Counted from the stretch's first letter, positions 1 to 6,511 are shown. The stretch: 6,512 nt of DNA from Chrysiogenales bacterium (GCA_004525465.1 SPCN01000136.1:1-6512); one strand, 5' to 3'. Translations and numbers: made by a program. The notes: generated by a model not told the origin, from the sequence alone.

Positions 1-1
1 C

Positions 2-436
2 ATCGATACCTGCATGAAAGCCGCCGAAACCGGACACCTGGTCATGACCTCCATCCATACCCCGGACATCATGCGCACCCTGAACCGTATCCTGGGGTAT
101 TTCCCTCCCGAAGAACAGCTCTCTGTCCGCCAGCGCCTGTCAGAGAACCTGCTGGCCGTCATCTCCCAGCAACTGCTGCCCAAAATGGACAAAACCGGCA
201 TGATCCCGGCCTGCGAAATCATGCTGGTGAATAAAACCATCGAGATGTGCCTGAAAAACCCGGAAAAAACCGATACGATCATGAAACACATAGCCAAGAA
301 CCGCGATGTGGGCATGCAGACCTTCGACCAGCACCTGATCGATCTGGTAAAAACCCGCAAGATATCCATGGATGATGCCATGATAGCGGCGGAACAGTCC
401 GATCAGCTGGAACGGGACATGACCCTGGAACCGTAG
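2..436 (+). CDS. pilT: PilT-like type IV pilus retraction ATPase, C-terminal fragment
   Basis: This is the last 144 residues of a PilT/PilU-type secretion ATPase, a cytoplasmic hexameric motor that drives pilus disassembly, retraction and twitching. The frame is open from the left edge, so the Walker A, Asp box and Walker B segments lie outside the window, and the ATG at 14 is internal. The fragment opens with AAETGHLV followed by SIHT, which is the conserved His box (His at fragment residue 19). It continues with FPPEEQ, an SQQLLPK segment and a late GMQTFDQ stretch, all diagnostic of PilT. The helix that usually carries AIRNLIREGK reads KTIEMCLKNP, so the PilT signature is degenerate. A PilU-like or accessory paralogue is therefore possible. 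It converges on the minus-strand operon and shares a motility theme with the MglA-like gene there. PilT family membership is secure; the exact subtype is not. Confidence 0.88.
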   Translation: MDTCMKAAETGHLVMTSIHTPDIMRTLNRILGYFPPEEQLSVRQRLSENLLAVISQQLLPKMDKTGMIPACEIMLVNKTIEMCLKNPEKTDTIMKHIAKNRDVGMQTFDQHLIDLVKTRKISMDDAMIAAEQSDQLERDMTLEP

Positions 437-463
437 GGTATAACCCAGGGAAGGGTTTTATCC
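436..463 (+). terminator. imperfect hairpin at the 3' end of pilT
   Basis: The inner stem is AACCC (442-446) with GGGTT (453-457) around a 6-nt loop. After a T-T mismatch (441/458) it continues outward with 436-440 against 459-463, including one G-U pair. The structure begins at the last base of the pilT stop codon. There is no T-run after the full stem, only a short TTTT inside the 3' arm, so a classical intrinsic terminator is not established. It could instead be a 3'-end stabiliser or a Rho-associated end. Confidence 0.35.
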
Positions 464-467
464 CCTC

Positions 468-484
468 AAGGTGACAGGCACCTT
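468..484. repeat. short perfect palindrome (REP-like candidate) in convergent gap
   Basis: AAGGTG (468-473) and CACCTT (479-484) form a perfect 6-bp stem around the 5-nt loop ACAGG. The hairpin lies between two converging genes and just after another hairpin. No T-tract follows on either strand. GGTG/CACC-armed hairpins of this kind resemble dispersed REP-type intergenic repeats, but only one copy is visible here, so repeat status is inference. Confidence 0.35.
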
Positions 485-499
485 CACGTATACAAAGAA

Positions 500-955
500 T
501 CAAGAACCTTTCTTTTCACGATAGAAAAAGATGATCAGCAATCCGGGAAGCAGGAACAGCAGGTCGCGGAAGATCAGCATATAAATGTTCTCTTTATCGG
601 CAACTGTAGATGAAAAGCAACCACAACTCAGGTCGATGCCGCGCGCGGCATTGAAACCCAGGGCCAGGATAAAAACCAGCAGCAGCAGCGACAACAGGAA
701 AGCGGCACTGCGCACCCACAGGCCGGAAACCAGGCAAAGCCCGGCGATCAACTCCAGCCAGGGCAGCACCAGGGCCGGCATGGTGATCAAAAAATCGGGC
801 AATATTCCGTAATTGGCAACGATCCCGGCAAATTCCTGCGGGTGGGCGATCTTGTCCAGGCTAGCGTAGATGAATATTCCTCCCAGGAACAGGCGGGCCA
901 AGACCTGCAACGGCCGGGCCGACAGGATGGGGGCGATCTTATTTCTCAACAGCAT
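500..955 (-). CDS. MauE/DoxX-like redox-associated membrane protein
   Basis: This is a 151-residue integral inner-membrane protein with four likely membrane segments, at about 16-33, 52-78, 82-101 and 126-145. Family features are RLFLGGIFIYA near the N-terminus, a KIAHPQEF segment, NYGILP, a Pro-Trp-Leu-Glu in helix 2, and the RGIDLSCGCF motif with Cys111 and Cys113 after helix 3. The CGC motif is typical of MauE-type members of the DoxX superfamily, which are thought to pass electrons or support disulfide and sulfur chemistry at the membrane. The start is the ATG at 953-955, preceded by a good GGAGAAGGG ribosome site inside the rhodanese gene. The two genes overlap by 17 nt, so translation is probably coupled and the products probably work together. 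It is the last gene of the operon. The substrate cannot be read from sequence. The family call is firm; the function is inference. Confidence 0.85.
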   Translation of the reverse strand: MLLRNKIAPILSARPLQVLARLFLGGIFIYASLDKIAHPQEFAGIVANYGILPDFLITMPALVLPWLELIAGLCLVSGLWVRSAAFLLSLLLLVFILALGFNAARGIDLSCGCFSSTVADKENIYMLIFRDLLFLLPGLLIIFFYREKKGS

Positions 956-1409
956 TTCCCTTCTCCAGCCAATCCTCCATGCCCCCTTTATAAAGGAACA
1001 GGACCTTCAGCCCTTTTTGAAAGAGCCTTAAGGCCAATTCATGCGAGTCGGGGCATGTCCAGCCGCTGCAGTAAACGATCAGCATCCGCGCAGCCCGCAA
1101 GCGCTCCTGCAGGTGGGGGAAGAACTCGTCAAAACGAGAAATCGGCAGACTGGCAGCGCCGGGAATGTGTCCGTGTTCAAAATTTTCAACAGTCCGCGCA
1201 TCAAGCAAAACAATCCCCGGGTCAGCACTGAACTGGCGGACAAAATCAACATCGGCTTCACTGAAACCGGAAACGGACACGGCCGGGGCCGCAGCGGGCA
1301 TTTCCCGGAACAGAGGCAGTGGCTTGCGGGAGAAATAATTACTGCCCAGGCCAATCACCAAGCTGGCCAGGACCATAAGCAGCATTTGCAAATAATTTTT
1401 TTTTTTCAT
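939..1409 (-). CDS. membrane-anchored periplasmic rhodanese-like protein
   Basis: This is a 156-residue single-domain rhodanese-like protein. An MKKK start and a hydrophobic stretch at about 8-22 form a signal anchor or signal peptide, placing the domain in the periplasm. The domain (about 48-150) shows LLDAR (68-72), GHIPGA (80-85), the active loop YCSGWTCPDS (113-122) with the likely persulfide-forming Cys114 and a second Cys119, and a KGG-x3-W end motif. Such loops occur in envelope rhodaneses encoded next to DoxX/MauE proteins, as here. I chose the ATG at 1407-1409 because AAGGGA lies 6 nt upstream of it. In-frame ATGs at 1415 and 1454 are possible, but they are respectively too close to that site and without one. 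An 11-A run begins directly after the start codon. The gene follows comM by 49 nt and overlaps the next gene. Sulfurtransfer or redox partnering with that neighbour is inferred. Confidence 0.85.
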   Translation of the reverse strand: MKKKNYLQMLLMVLASLVIGLGSNYFSRKPLPLFREMPAAAPAVSVSGFSEADVDFVRQFSADPGIVLLDARTVENFEHGHIPGAASLPISRFDEFFPHLQERLRAARMLIVYCSGWTCPDSHELALRLFQKGLKVLFLYKGGMEDWLEKGNAVEK

Positions 1410-1458
1410 GCGCATTCCCTTGAAAAACGGCAACGGCCATTCCCTGCTCAGCATATCA

Positions 1459-2991
1459 TCAGAAACGGGCTAAATCCAGCGATCTGTATTGCAGGGCTTC
1501 CTGCACGTGCGGGGCGGTGATCGACTCCACTCCATCCAGATCCGCTATGGTTCTGGCCACTTTCAATACCCTGAAATAACCACGGGCGCTCAGATCGAAC
1601 TTGTCCACAGCCAGTCGCAGCAACTGGCCGCCGCTTTCGTCCAGCGGGCAGAATTTTCTGATCTCGGCATTGCGCATTTGGCCGTTGGCGAATATCTTTT
1701 TTTTTAAGTTCTTGAAACGATGCAATTGCAGGTTGCGGGCACCGACCACCCTCTTCTTGATGTCAGCGGAACTCTCCGCCATTGCCAACGAAGTGATCTC
1801 GTCCAGTTTGACCTTCTTCACCTCGATTTGCAGGTCGATGCGATCCAGCAATGGCTTGGAAAGCTTGGCATAGTAGCGGTTTTTTTGGGAATGGCTGGCG
1901 GCGTAACCACCCGCTTCCCCCAAACCGATTGAGTCCTGGCTGGGATTCATGGCCGCCACCAGCATAAATCGGGCCGGGAATGTGGAAGACTTCAGGGACC
2001 GGGAAACGGTTATCTTGCCGTCTTCCAGCGGCTGGCGCAGCACTTCCAGTGCTGATTTTTTAAAATAGGGCATCTCGTCCAGAAAGAGCACACCGTTATG
2101 AGCCAGGGAGATCTCACCGGGTACCGGGTATTTGCCGCCACCGCTGATGCCGACATCAGAAATGGTATGGTGCGGCGAACGGAAGGGCCGGCCGCAGACC
2201 AAACCGCCCTTCTCGCCCAGGAGACCGGCAGCGCTGTAGATCAACGATGTTTCCAGGATTTCATCATCACTCATGTCAGGCAGGATGGATGGCAGCGCTT
2301 TGGAGATCATGGATTTTCCCGATCCCGGGGAGCCGATCATCAGGACATTGTGAAACCCGGCGGCGGCGATCTCCATTACCCGCTTGGCCATATACTGGCC
2401 CTTAATCTCGGAAAAATCATTATCGCAAAACCCGAGGGGTTCCTTGATTATCTCGGAATGGCAGGGGGTGAAAGCGGCGGGATTTTCGATCAACTGGATG
2501 ACCTGGGTGAGATTTTTCAAGGCATATACTTCGATATCTTTGACAAACTGGGCTTCCACACGGTTTTCAAAAGGGATCACGATGCCGCGGAAACCTTTTT
2601 CACGGGCATATAAGGAAATATTCAACACGCCCTTTACCGGGTTCAGATCACCGTTGAGGTTCAGCTCGCCGTAAAACAGCAGGTCGGCAAAGGCCGGGCT
2701 TTCCATGCGGTAGCGGTTCTTGATGATACCCACGGCCATGGGCAGGTCCAGGGCCGAGCCCTCTTTGCGCACATCGGCCGGTGAGAGGTTGATCACGATT
2801 TTCGTGGCCTGGGGATAATCGAAATTGGCCTGGCTGACCGCCAGTTTCAGCCGCTCGCGACTCTCCTTGACGGCATTGTCGGGCAGGCCGACGATGACAA
2901 TGCCGGGAATGCCGCGCGAGAAACCGACTTCGACCTCGGTGGCCACCACTTCCAGGCCGTTGAGAACCGCCGAATTGATCCGGCTGATCAT
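1459..2991 (-). CDS. comM: ComM/YifB-family Mg-chelatase-like AAA+ ATPase
   Basis: This is a full-length 510-residue cytoplasmic protein, the usual size for ComM/YifB. Studied ComM is a hexameric helicase that promotes branch migration of incoming DNA during natural transformation. The order is typical: an N-terminal Lon-protease-like domain (about 1-165) containing IVGLPDNAVKESRER; a AAA+ core with Walker A GSPGSGKS (220-227), RSPHHT (271-276), Walker B VLFLDE (301-306), AAMNP and PLLDRID (380-386); and a C-terminal helical lid with ARGYFRVLKVARTIADL. The odd point is that after MNP the family normally has a CPCGY...C.C cysteine cluster. Here residues 349-376 have no cysteine and read SQDSIGLGEAGG and onward. 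The start overlaps the stop of the upstream transglycosylase as ATGA, with a GGGGGGAAGG purine stretch just before it, so coupling is likely. The family is certain; a role in transformation is inferred from homologues. Confidence 0.95.
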   Translation of the reverse strand: MISRINSAVLNGLEVVATEVEVGFSRGIPGIVIVGLPDNAVKESRERLKLAVSQANFDYPQATKIVINLSPADVRKEGSALDLPMAVGIIKNRYRMESPAFADLLFYGELNLNGDLNPVKGVLNISLYAREKGFRGIVIPFENRVEAQFVKDIEVYALKNLTQVIQLIENPAAFTPCHSEIIKEPLGFCDNDFSEIKGQYMAKRVMEIAAAGFHNVLMIGSPGSGKSMISKALPSILPDMSDDEILETSLIYSAAGLLGEKGGLVCGRPFRSPHHTISDVGISGGGKYPVPGEISLAHNGVLFLDEMPYFKKSALEVLRQPLEDGKITVSRSLKSSTFPARFMLVAAMNPSQDSIGLGEAGGYAASHSQKNRYYAKLSKPLLDRIDLQIEVKKVKLDEITSLAMAESSADIKKRVVGARNLQLHRFKNLKKKIFANGQMRNAEIRKFCPLDESGGQLLRLAVDKFDLSARGYFRVLKVARTIADLDGVESITAPHVQEALQYRSLDLARF

Positions 2992-4379
2992 CCTTCCCCC
3001 CGGGGAATAATCAGGTTCATGCCCGGCTTGATCAAGTTTGATTTCAAACCATTGACCTTCTTGATCTGGCTGACCGATGTCGCATGACGGCGGGCGATGG
3101 AATATAGATTGTCCCCGGGACGGACCCGATAGCTATTGTATTTCGGGATCTTTGCGGGCGGGATTCTTTCCAGGCCGGCCAGGGCTGCTTCATCAGCGAG
3201 AGCCGGGATGCGCAAGCTGTATTCACTCAAGTTGCTGGGAGTGAAGTCCCGCAGCAATTCAGGGTTCAGCTTTTTCAGATCAGCATAGGAAATTTGCAGC
3301 AGGGCCGCGATATGCGACAACGAGGCCGGCGACGGCACAACCGTGGTTTTGCTGTCGGTAAAAATCGCTTCAGCGCCGCTGATCTTGAAACCATATTCCT
3401 GGGGAGCGCGGGCAATGATCAGTGAGGCCAAAAAGGCCGGCACGTAGTTCTTGGTTTCGCGACGGATATGGCGGGTCTGGTTAATGGTGAAGAAATCCGA
3501 TGTTTGCAGTACGCGCATGGCTTTTTTAACCCGGCGCGGGCCGCCGTTGTAGCAGGCCAGAACGATGTACCAATCGTTGTATTCCTGATAGAGATCCTTC
3601 ATGAAGCGGGCCGCGGCAGCGGCGGCCTTGAACGGATCCAGCCGTTCATCGACCTGCCAATCCACCCGCAACCCGAAGATCCGGGCGGTCGCGGCCATGA
3701 ATTGCCAGGCCCCCCTGGCCCGGGCCCGGGAAGTGGCATCGACACGAAAACCGCTCTCGATGATCGGCAAGTAAACCAGGTCTTCCGGGATTTCGTACTG
3801 GCGAAAAATCTCCTTGAAGGGAGCTATGTACTCGACCATGCGGTCGAGGGCCCGCTGGATGCCGTCGTGGCGGATAGTCTGGAAGGCCTTGAGAAAGGAA
3901 ACCACCTGAGAATTGACGATCACCGGAATGCTGTAGGAAACCACCGCGGCTTCACTTACTTTCTGCTTCAGGTCCAAAACATCCTTTGCCGTGGGCAGAA
4001 AAAGCGGCGTGGAGATGACCTGGTCGAGAAAGGCCTCATGTTGGCCATTTTCCGGACTGTTTTTGTCCTTCAAATAATTCAACTCGATATCGGCGATTTT
4101 TTTAACATAATCGTTCAGGATATTTTTGCTGCCGCCGTCTTGAGCGCCGACACGAGCATCGAGGAGCACATCCATGGTTTGGTTAAAGCAGGACCTGGCA
4201 GCCGCCATATCGCCTTTTTCCAAACAGGTCTTGCCTTGCTGGAAATAAACCGCGGCCCTGGCCGGCGGACCTCCGGCAGCAAGCGGATCTGCGGCGGGAA
4301 CCCGGGTAGGCCGGGATGCGGCGCAGGCAATTAGCAAGGAAAAAACTGCAAGCAGCAGGACGGATTTAATTTTTGACAT
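2988..4379 (-). CDS. mltD: MltD-like lipoprotein lytic transglycosylase with LysM
   Basis: This is a 463-residue envelope enzyme expected to cleave peptidoglycan glycan strands non-hydrolytically, forming 1,6-anhydro-MurNAc ends. The N-terminus is a lipoprotein signal (SKIK, hydrophobic core 7-18, lipobox LIAC with Cys19). The next residues, A-A, do not suggest inner-membrane retention by the Asp+2 rule, so outer-membrane anchoring is likely. Residues 43-72 look like one TPR-type helical hairpin. The SLT domain (about 195-320) has YLPIIESGF with catalytic Glu208, ARGAWQFM (221-228) and LACYNGG (274-280). A degenerate LysM-like stretch lies at about 347-391 and a clear LysM at about 414-459 (YRVRPGDNLYSIA...LIIP). 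The start is the only sensible one for the lipobox. It lies 14 nt inside the upstream GTPase gene, with AGAAGG further upstream than usual, so translation probably relies on coupling. The closest known architecture is MltD, which usually has more than one LysM. Confidence 0.9.
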   Translation of the reverse strand: MSKIKSVLLLAVFSLLIACAASRPTRVPAADPLAAGGPPARAAVYFQQGKTCLEKGDMAAARSCFNQTMDVLLDARVGAQDGGSKNILNDYVKKIADIELNYLKDKNSPENGQHEAFLDQVISTPLFLPTAKDVLDLKQKVSEAAVVSYSIPVIVNSQVVSFLKAFQTIRHDGIQRALDRMVEYIAPFKEIFRQYEIPEDLVYLPIIESGFRVDATSRARARGAWQFMAATARIFGLRVDWQVDERLDPFKAAAAAARFMKDLYQEYNDWYIVLACYNGGPRRVKKAMRVLQTSDFFTINQTRHIRRETKNYVPAFLASLIIARAPQEYGFKISGAEAIFTDSKTTVVPSPASLSHIAALLQISYADLKKLNPELLRDFTPSNLSEYSLRIPALADEAALAGLERIPPAKIPKYNSYRVRPGDNLYSIARRHATSVSQIKKVNGLKSNLIKPGMNLIIPRGEG

Positions 4380-5367
4380 CTAGAATGATATTTACCTTCT
4401 TGGTTTCGGGATTCAGGACAATGTCGAAGGAATGGAGGCTGCGGCCATCGCTGTCCTTGACCTCAACGGTCAGGCGGCCGTTGCCGGCGGTGATCTTTTC
4501 AATTTTTGTGATGCGCGTAGGATCTTCCAAGCGGTTCAGCAACTCGCCGAAAGATGGATTGAACGGTTTAGCCTGGCGTGACTCCCTGGCTGCGCCGTCG
4601 TTTTTTTCAACTGCGACCGGCGGGACAGTCTTAGCTTTCGCAGGCGGCTCCGGCCCGGCATCGCCGGCGGCTATTTGTTCCATGTTGATTTTTTTTACAG
4701 GCAGATCTTCCATCTTGACCATCCGCTGGTCATGATTCACATCGAACTGCACGGCTACATTCTTGGCGGGAACCGTAGCGCGTTCCAGCGCATCCTTGAT
4801 CTTGACCAGGGTCAGGCCAGAGATCTCGCGCAGGGTTTCGATGACCCCGCGGCCGTTGCGGGCCACGGCCTCAAAGTAGGGCCGCTTCAACCCGTTCAAA
4901 TTGCCGTTCAGTCTGTCCAGGGATGAAATGCTTTTCAGGTCCCTCTTGTTGTATTGGAAAACCAGGGGAATGTCCTCGATCTGATGGTTGTAGAATCCCA
5001 GGTTTTCTTTCAGGTTGCCAAAACTCTCCAGGTTGGCTTGTTCCATCAATTCCTGGGAGTCGGCCACGAAAACGATGCCGTCAGCGCCTTTCAAGACCAG
5101 TTTGCGGGTGGAATCGTAAAAAACCTGCCCGGGAACTGTGTACAGTTGAAACTTGGTTTCGTAGCCCTTGATCAGGCCGACATTGACGGGCAGCAGGTCA
5201 AAAAAAAGGGTGCGCTCGATCTCGGTTTCCATACAGACGAGCTCACCGCGCGTATGCGGGCTAGTCACGGAATAAATATACTGCAGGTTGGTGGTTTTTC
5301 CACCCAGTCCGGTGCCGTAATAGACTATTTTTGCGGTTACCTGTTTCGATGTATGGTTGATCAGCAT
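4366..5367 (-). CDS. mglA: MglA-like Ras-family GTPase with C-terminal extension
   Basis: This is a 333-residue protein. Residues 1-195 match MglA, the small GTPase that sets leading-pole identity and controls type IV pili and gliding machinery. Visible motifs are the P-loop GTGLGGKTT (18-26), TLFFDLLP (53-60), the MglA-specific TVPGQ (77-81) in place of DTAGQ, VADSQ (101-105) and NKRD (140-143). MglA proteins are usually about 195 residues. This one adds about 140: a linker rich in Pro, Ala and charge (about 205-268), then a compact tail (about 269-333) with three likely beta strands. I chose the ATG at 5365-5367 because MLINHTSKQ aligns with the usual MglA N-terminus and AAAGGG lies 9 nt upstream. 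An in-frame ATG at 5394 would add nine residues. No MglB/Roadblock partner gene is seen nearby. It overlaps the transglycosylase gene by 14 nt. The GTPase call is firm; the tail's role is unknown. Confidence 0.9.
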   Translation of the reverse strand: MLINHTSKQVTAKIVYYGTGLGGKTTNLQYIYSVTSPHTRGELVCMETEIERTLFFDLLPVNVGLIKGYETKFQLYTVPGQVFYDSTRKLVLKGADGIVFVADSQELMEQANLESFGNLKENLGFYNHQIEDIPLVFQYNKRDLKSISSLDRLNGNLNGLKRPYFEAVARNGRGVIETLREISGLTLVKIKDALERATVPAKNVAVQFDVNHDQRMVKMEDLPVKKINMEQIAAGDAGPEPPAKAKTVPPVAVEKNDGAARESRQAKPFNPSFGELLNRLEDPTRITKIEKITAGNGRLTVEVKDSDGRSLHSFDIVLNPETKKVNIILDVKN

Positions 5368-5384
5368 CTCATTCTGCCCTTTAC

Positions 5385-5413
5385 ATTTTCGCATTTTCCC
5401 CGGACAAAGTCAA
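5385..5413 (-). promoter_or_regulatory. possible sigma70-type promoter before the MglA-like gene
   Basis: On the minus strand TTGACT (5408-5413) is followed after 17 nt by GAAAAT (5385-5390), which has an extended TGC just before it. Match and spacing are good for a -35/-10 pair. However, the predicted start near 5378 would fall within the AAAGGG ribosome site (5377-5382), leaving a very short leader. The gap also holds a small hairpin, GGACAA/TTGTCC (5402-5407 with 5414-5419). It is weak evidence that the five-gene operon has its own promoter. Confidence 0.22.
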
Positions 5414-5455
5414 TTGTCCTGCCGGGACCGAAAAGGGCCGGTCGATGCTGCGCGC

Positions 5456-6511
5456 TTAAAAATCGAAGCCGATCCAGAAATTAACGCCGCTGTATTCCTT
5501 ATTCTTGAAATCGGTCCGGTAGACCCATTCGAAGTGCAGGGGATATCCGAAAAGGAAAAATTCGATGCCGTAGCCATAAGAGGACAGTGAGTCTTTCAGC
5601 TGAAACTTGCCAGGCTCGAAAATGCGATATTCCTGATCATTGAACCACAGGCCGCCGAAATCAAAGAAGAACACGCCGCGCACCGGGCCGACGACGCCAA
5701 TCGGGGTCAGGGCGGCATGGACCAGGGGGAAGCGGAATTCGGCATTGAAAAAGAATCCTTTGTTGCCGACCAAGCTGCGAAAATCTGCCGCTCTCAAAGT
5801 ATTGTTGCCGCCGCTCCAGTACAGCAGGGAGTTCTTGCCGCCGGAATAGAATCCGCTCAAGCGGAAGGCCAGCAGGGAATAGTTGTCGAGGCGCACGTAC
5901 TTGCGGAAATCGCCTTCCAGGGAATAGGCATCCAGCGATTTGGAAGAAAGCTTGAAATATTTGCCGACGCTCAGCCGGAAGGTGTGGCCCTGGTTCGGTC
6001 CGTAGTAGGAGAAGCGGGTGGTTTCGGATACCAGCACCGCCGAAACCGGCAGGGCGAAGCCGTTGAAGAACTGGCCGAAGGGAAGTTCCTGCTGGTAATA
6101 GAACAGGTCGGAATCCTCTTCCTGGTGGTAGGCCGACATGGTCAGTTCGGCGCGGGTAGAGCGGCTGAAAGGATAGATCAGGGCAAATTCGGCGCCGATG
6201 CGGCTGCGCAGCGAAAGGTAATAGTTGCTGACGTAGGGATAATAATAGGCATCGCTTTCGGAAAAAAGATGGGTGTACAGTTGCAGGCGGCGCCGCTGGT
6301 TCAAATAGGCCAAATGGTAGGAACGGTAGCCGTAAAAGGAGGCCAGATAGAATATGAAGTTGTGGTCACCCAACATATCGGTCACGTTCAAATAGGAAGA
6401 GCCAAAGAAACCGCCGTTGGTGTCCACGGCCACCGTGACCGGGGGCAAACTGGTAATAATCAGCTTTTCAAAAGGCTTGAATTTTTTTACGCTCAATGTA
6501 AAGGGCGCGGC
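5456..6511 (-). CDS. outer-membrane beta-barrel, C-terminal part (BamA/surface-antigen type, probably TolB-like propeller fusion)
   Basis: This is the last 351 residues of an outer-membrane protein. The frame is open to the right edge, and the in-frame TTG at 6494-6496 is probably an internal Leu, so the gene is 5'-truncated by the window. The sequence is rich in alternating aromatic and polar residues typical of transmembrane beta strands, and it ends in WIGFDF with a terminal Phe, the BAM recognition signal. Segments such as FGSSYLNVTDMLGDH near the N-terminus and SGGNNTLRAADFRSLVGNKG, then FNAEFRFPL, match the C-terminal barrel of the Omp85/surface-antigen (D15) group. In relatives this barrel follows TolB/WD40-like propeller repeats, but none are visible here. 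The motif usually reading LRGY/F reads LRAA (5786-5797). It lies 88 bp upstream of the GTPase gene and may or may not share its transcript. The barrel is secure; its cargo or function is unknown. Confidence 0.78.
   Translation of the reverse strand, partial: AAPFTLSVKKFKPFEKLIITSLPPVTVAVDTNGGFFGSSYLNVTDMLGDHNFIFYLASFYGYRSYHLAYLNQRRRLQLYTHLFSESDAYYYPYVSNYYLSLRSRIGAEFALIYPFSRSTRAELTMSAYHQEEDSDLFYYQQELPFGQFFNGFALPVSAVLVSETTRFSYYGPNQGHTFRLSVGKYFKLSSKSLDAYSLEGDFRKYVRLDNYSLLAFRLSGFYSGGKNSLLYWSGGNNTLRAADFRSLVGNKGFFFNAEFRFPLVHAALTPIGVVGPVRGVFFFDFGGLWFNDQEYRIFEPGKFQLKDSLSSYGYGIEFFLFGYPLHFEWVYRTDFKNKEYSGVNFWIGFDF

Noticed and set aside
1697..1705. A9 run in comM (codons TTA AAA AAA AAG), containing a dnaX-like A-AAA-AAG slippery heptamer
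   Set aside because: It encodes a normal lysine cluster in a linker, and I could see no obvious downstream stem or conserved shifted product to support programmed frameshifting.
2098..2613. Plus-strand open frame (171 codons) opposite comM
   Set aside because: It lies wholly within the AAA+ region of comM on the other strand, and its translation shows no family motif.
3468..4334. Long plus-strand open frame (288 codons) opposite the transglycosylase
   Set aside because: It is antisense to a clear MltD-like gene with intact motifs; its translation is Gly/Arg/His-rich with no recognisable domain, as expected for a shadow frame.
5402..5419. GGACAA/TTGTCC hairpin between the barrel gene and the GTPase gene as a terminator
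   Set aside because: The stem is only 6 bp and on the minus strand is followed by GGGGAAAATG, not a T-run, so it does not fit an intrinsic terminator.
4954..5484. Plus-strand open frame (176 codons) opposite the GTPase gene
   Set aside because: It is antisense to conserved MglA motifs and shows no domain or ribosome site of note.
6494..6496. TTG as the true start of the barrel protein
   Set aside because: The frame stays open to the window edge, and the residues before it (AAPFT) continue naturally into the barrel; family relatives are much longer.
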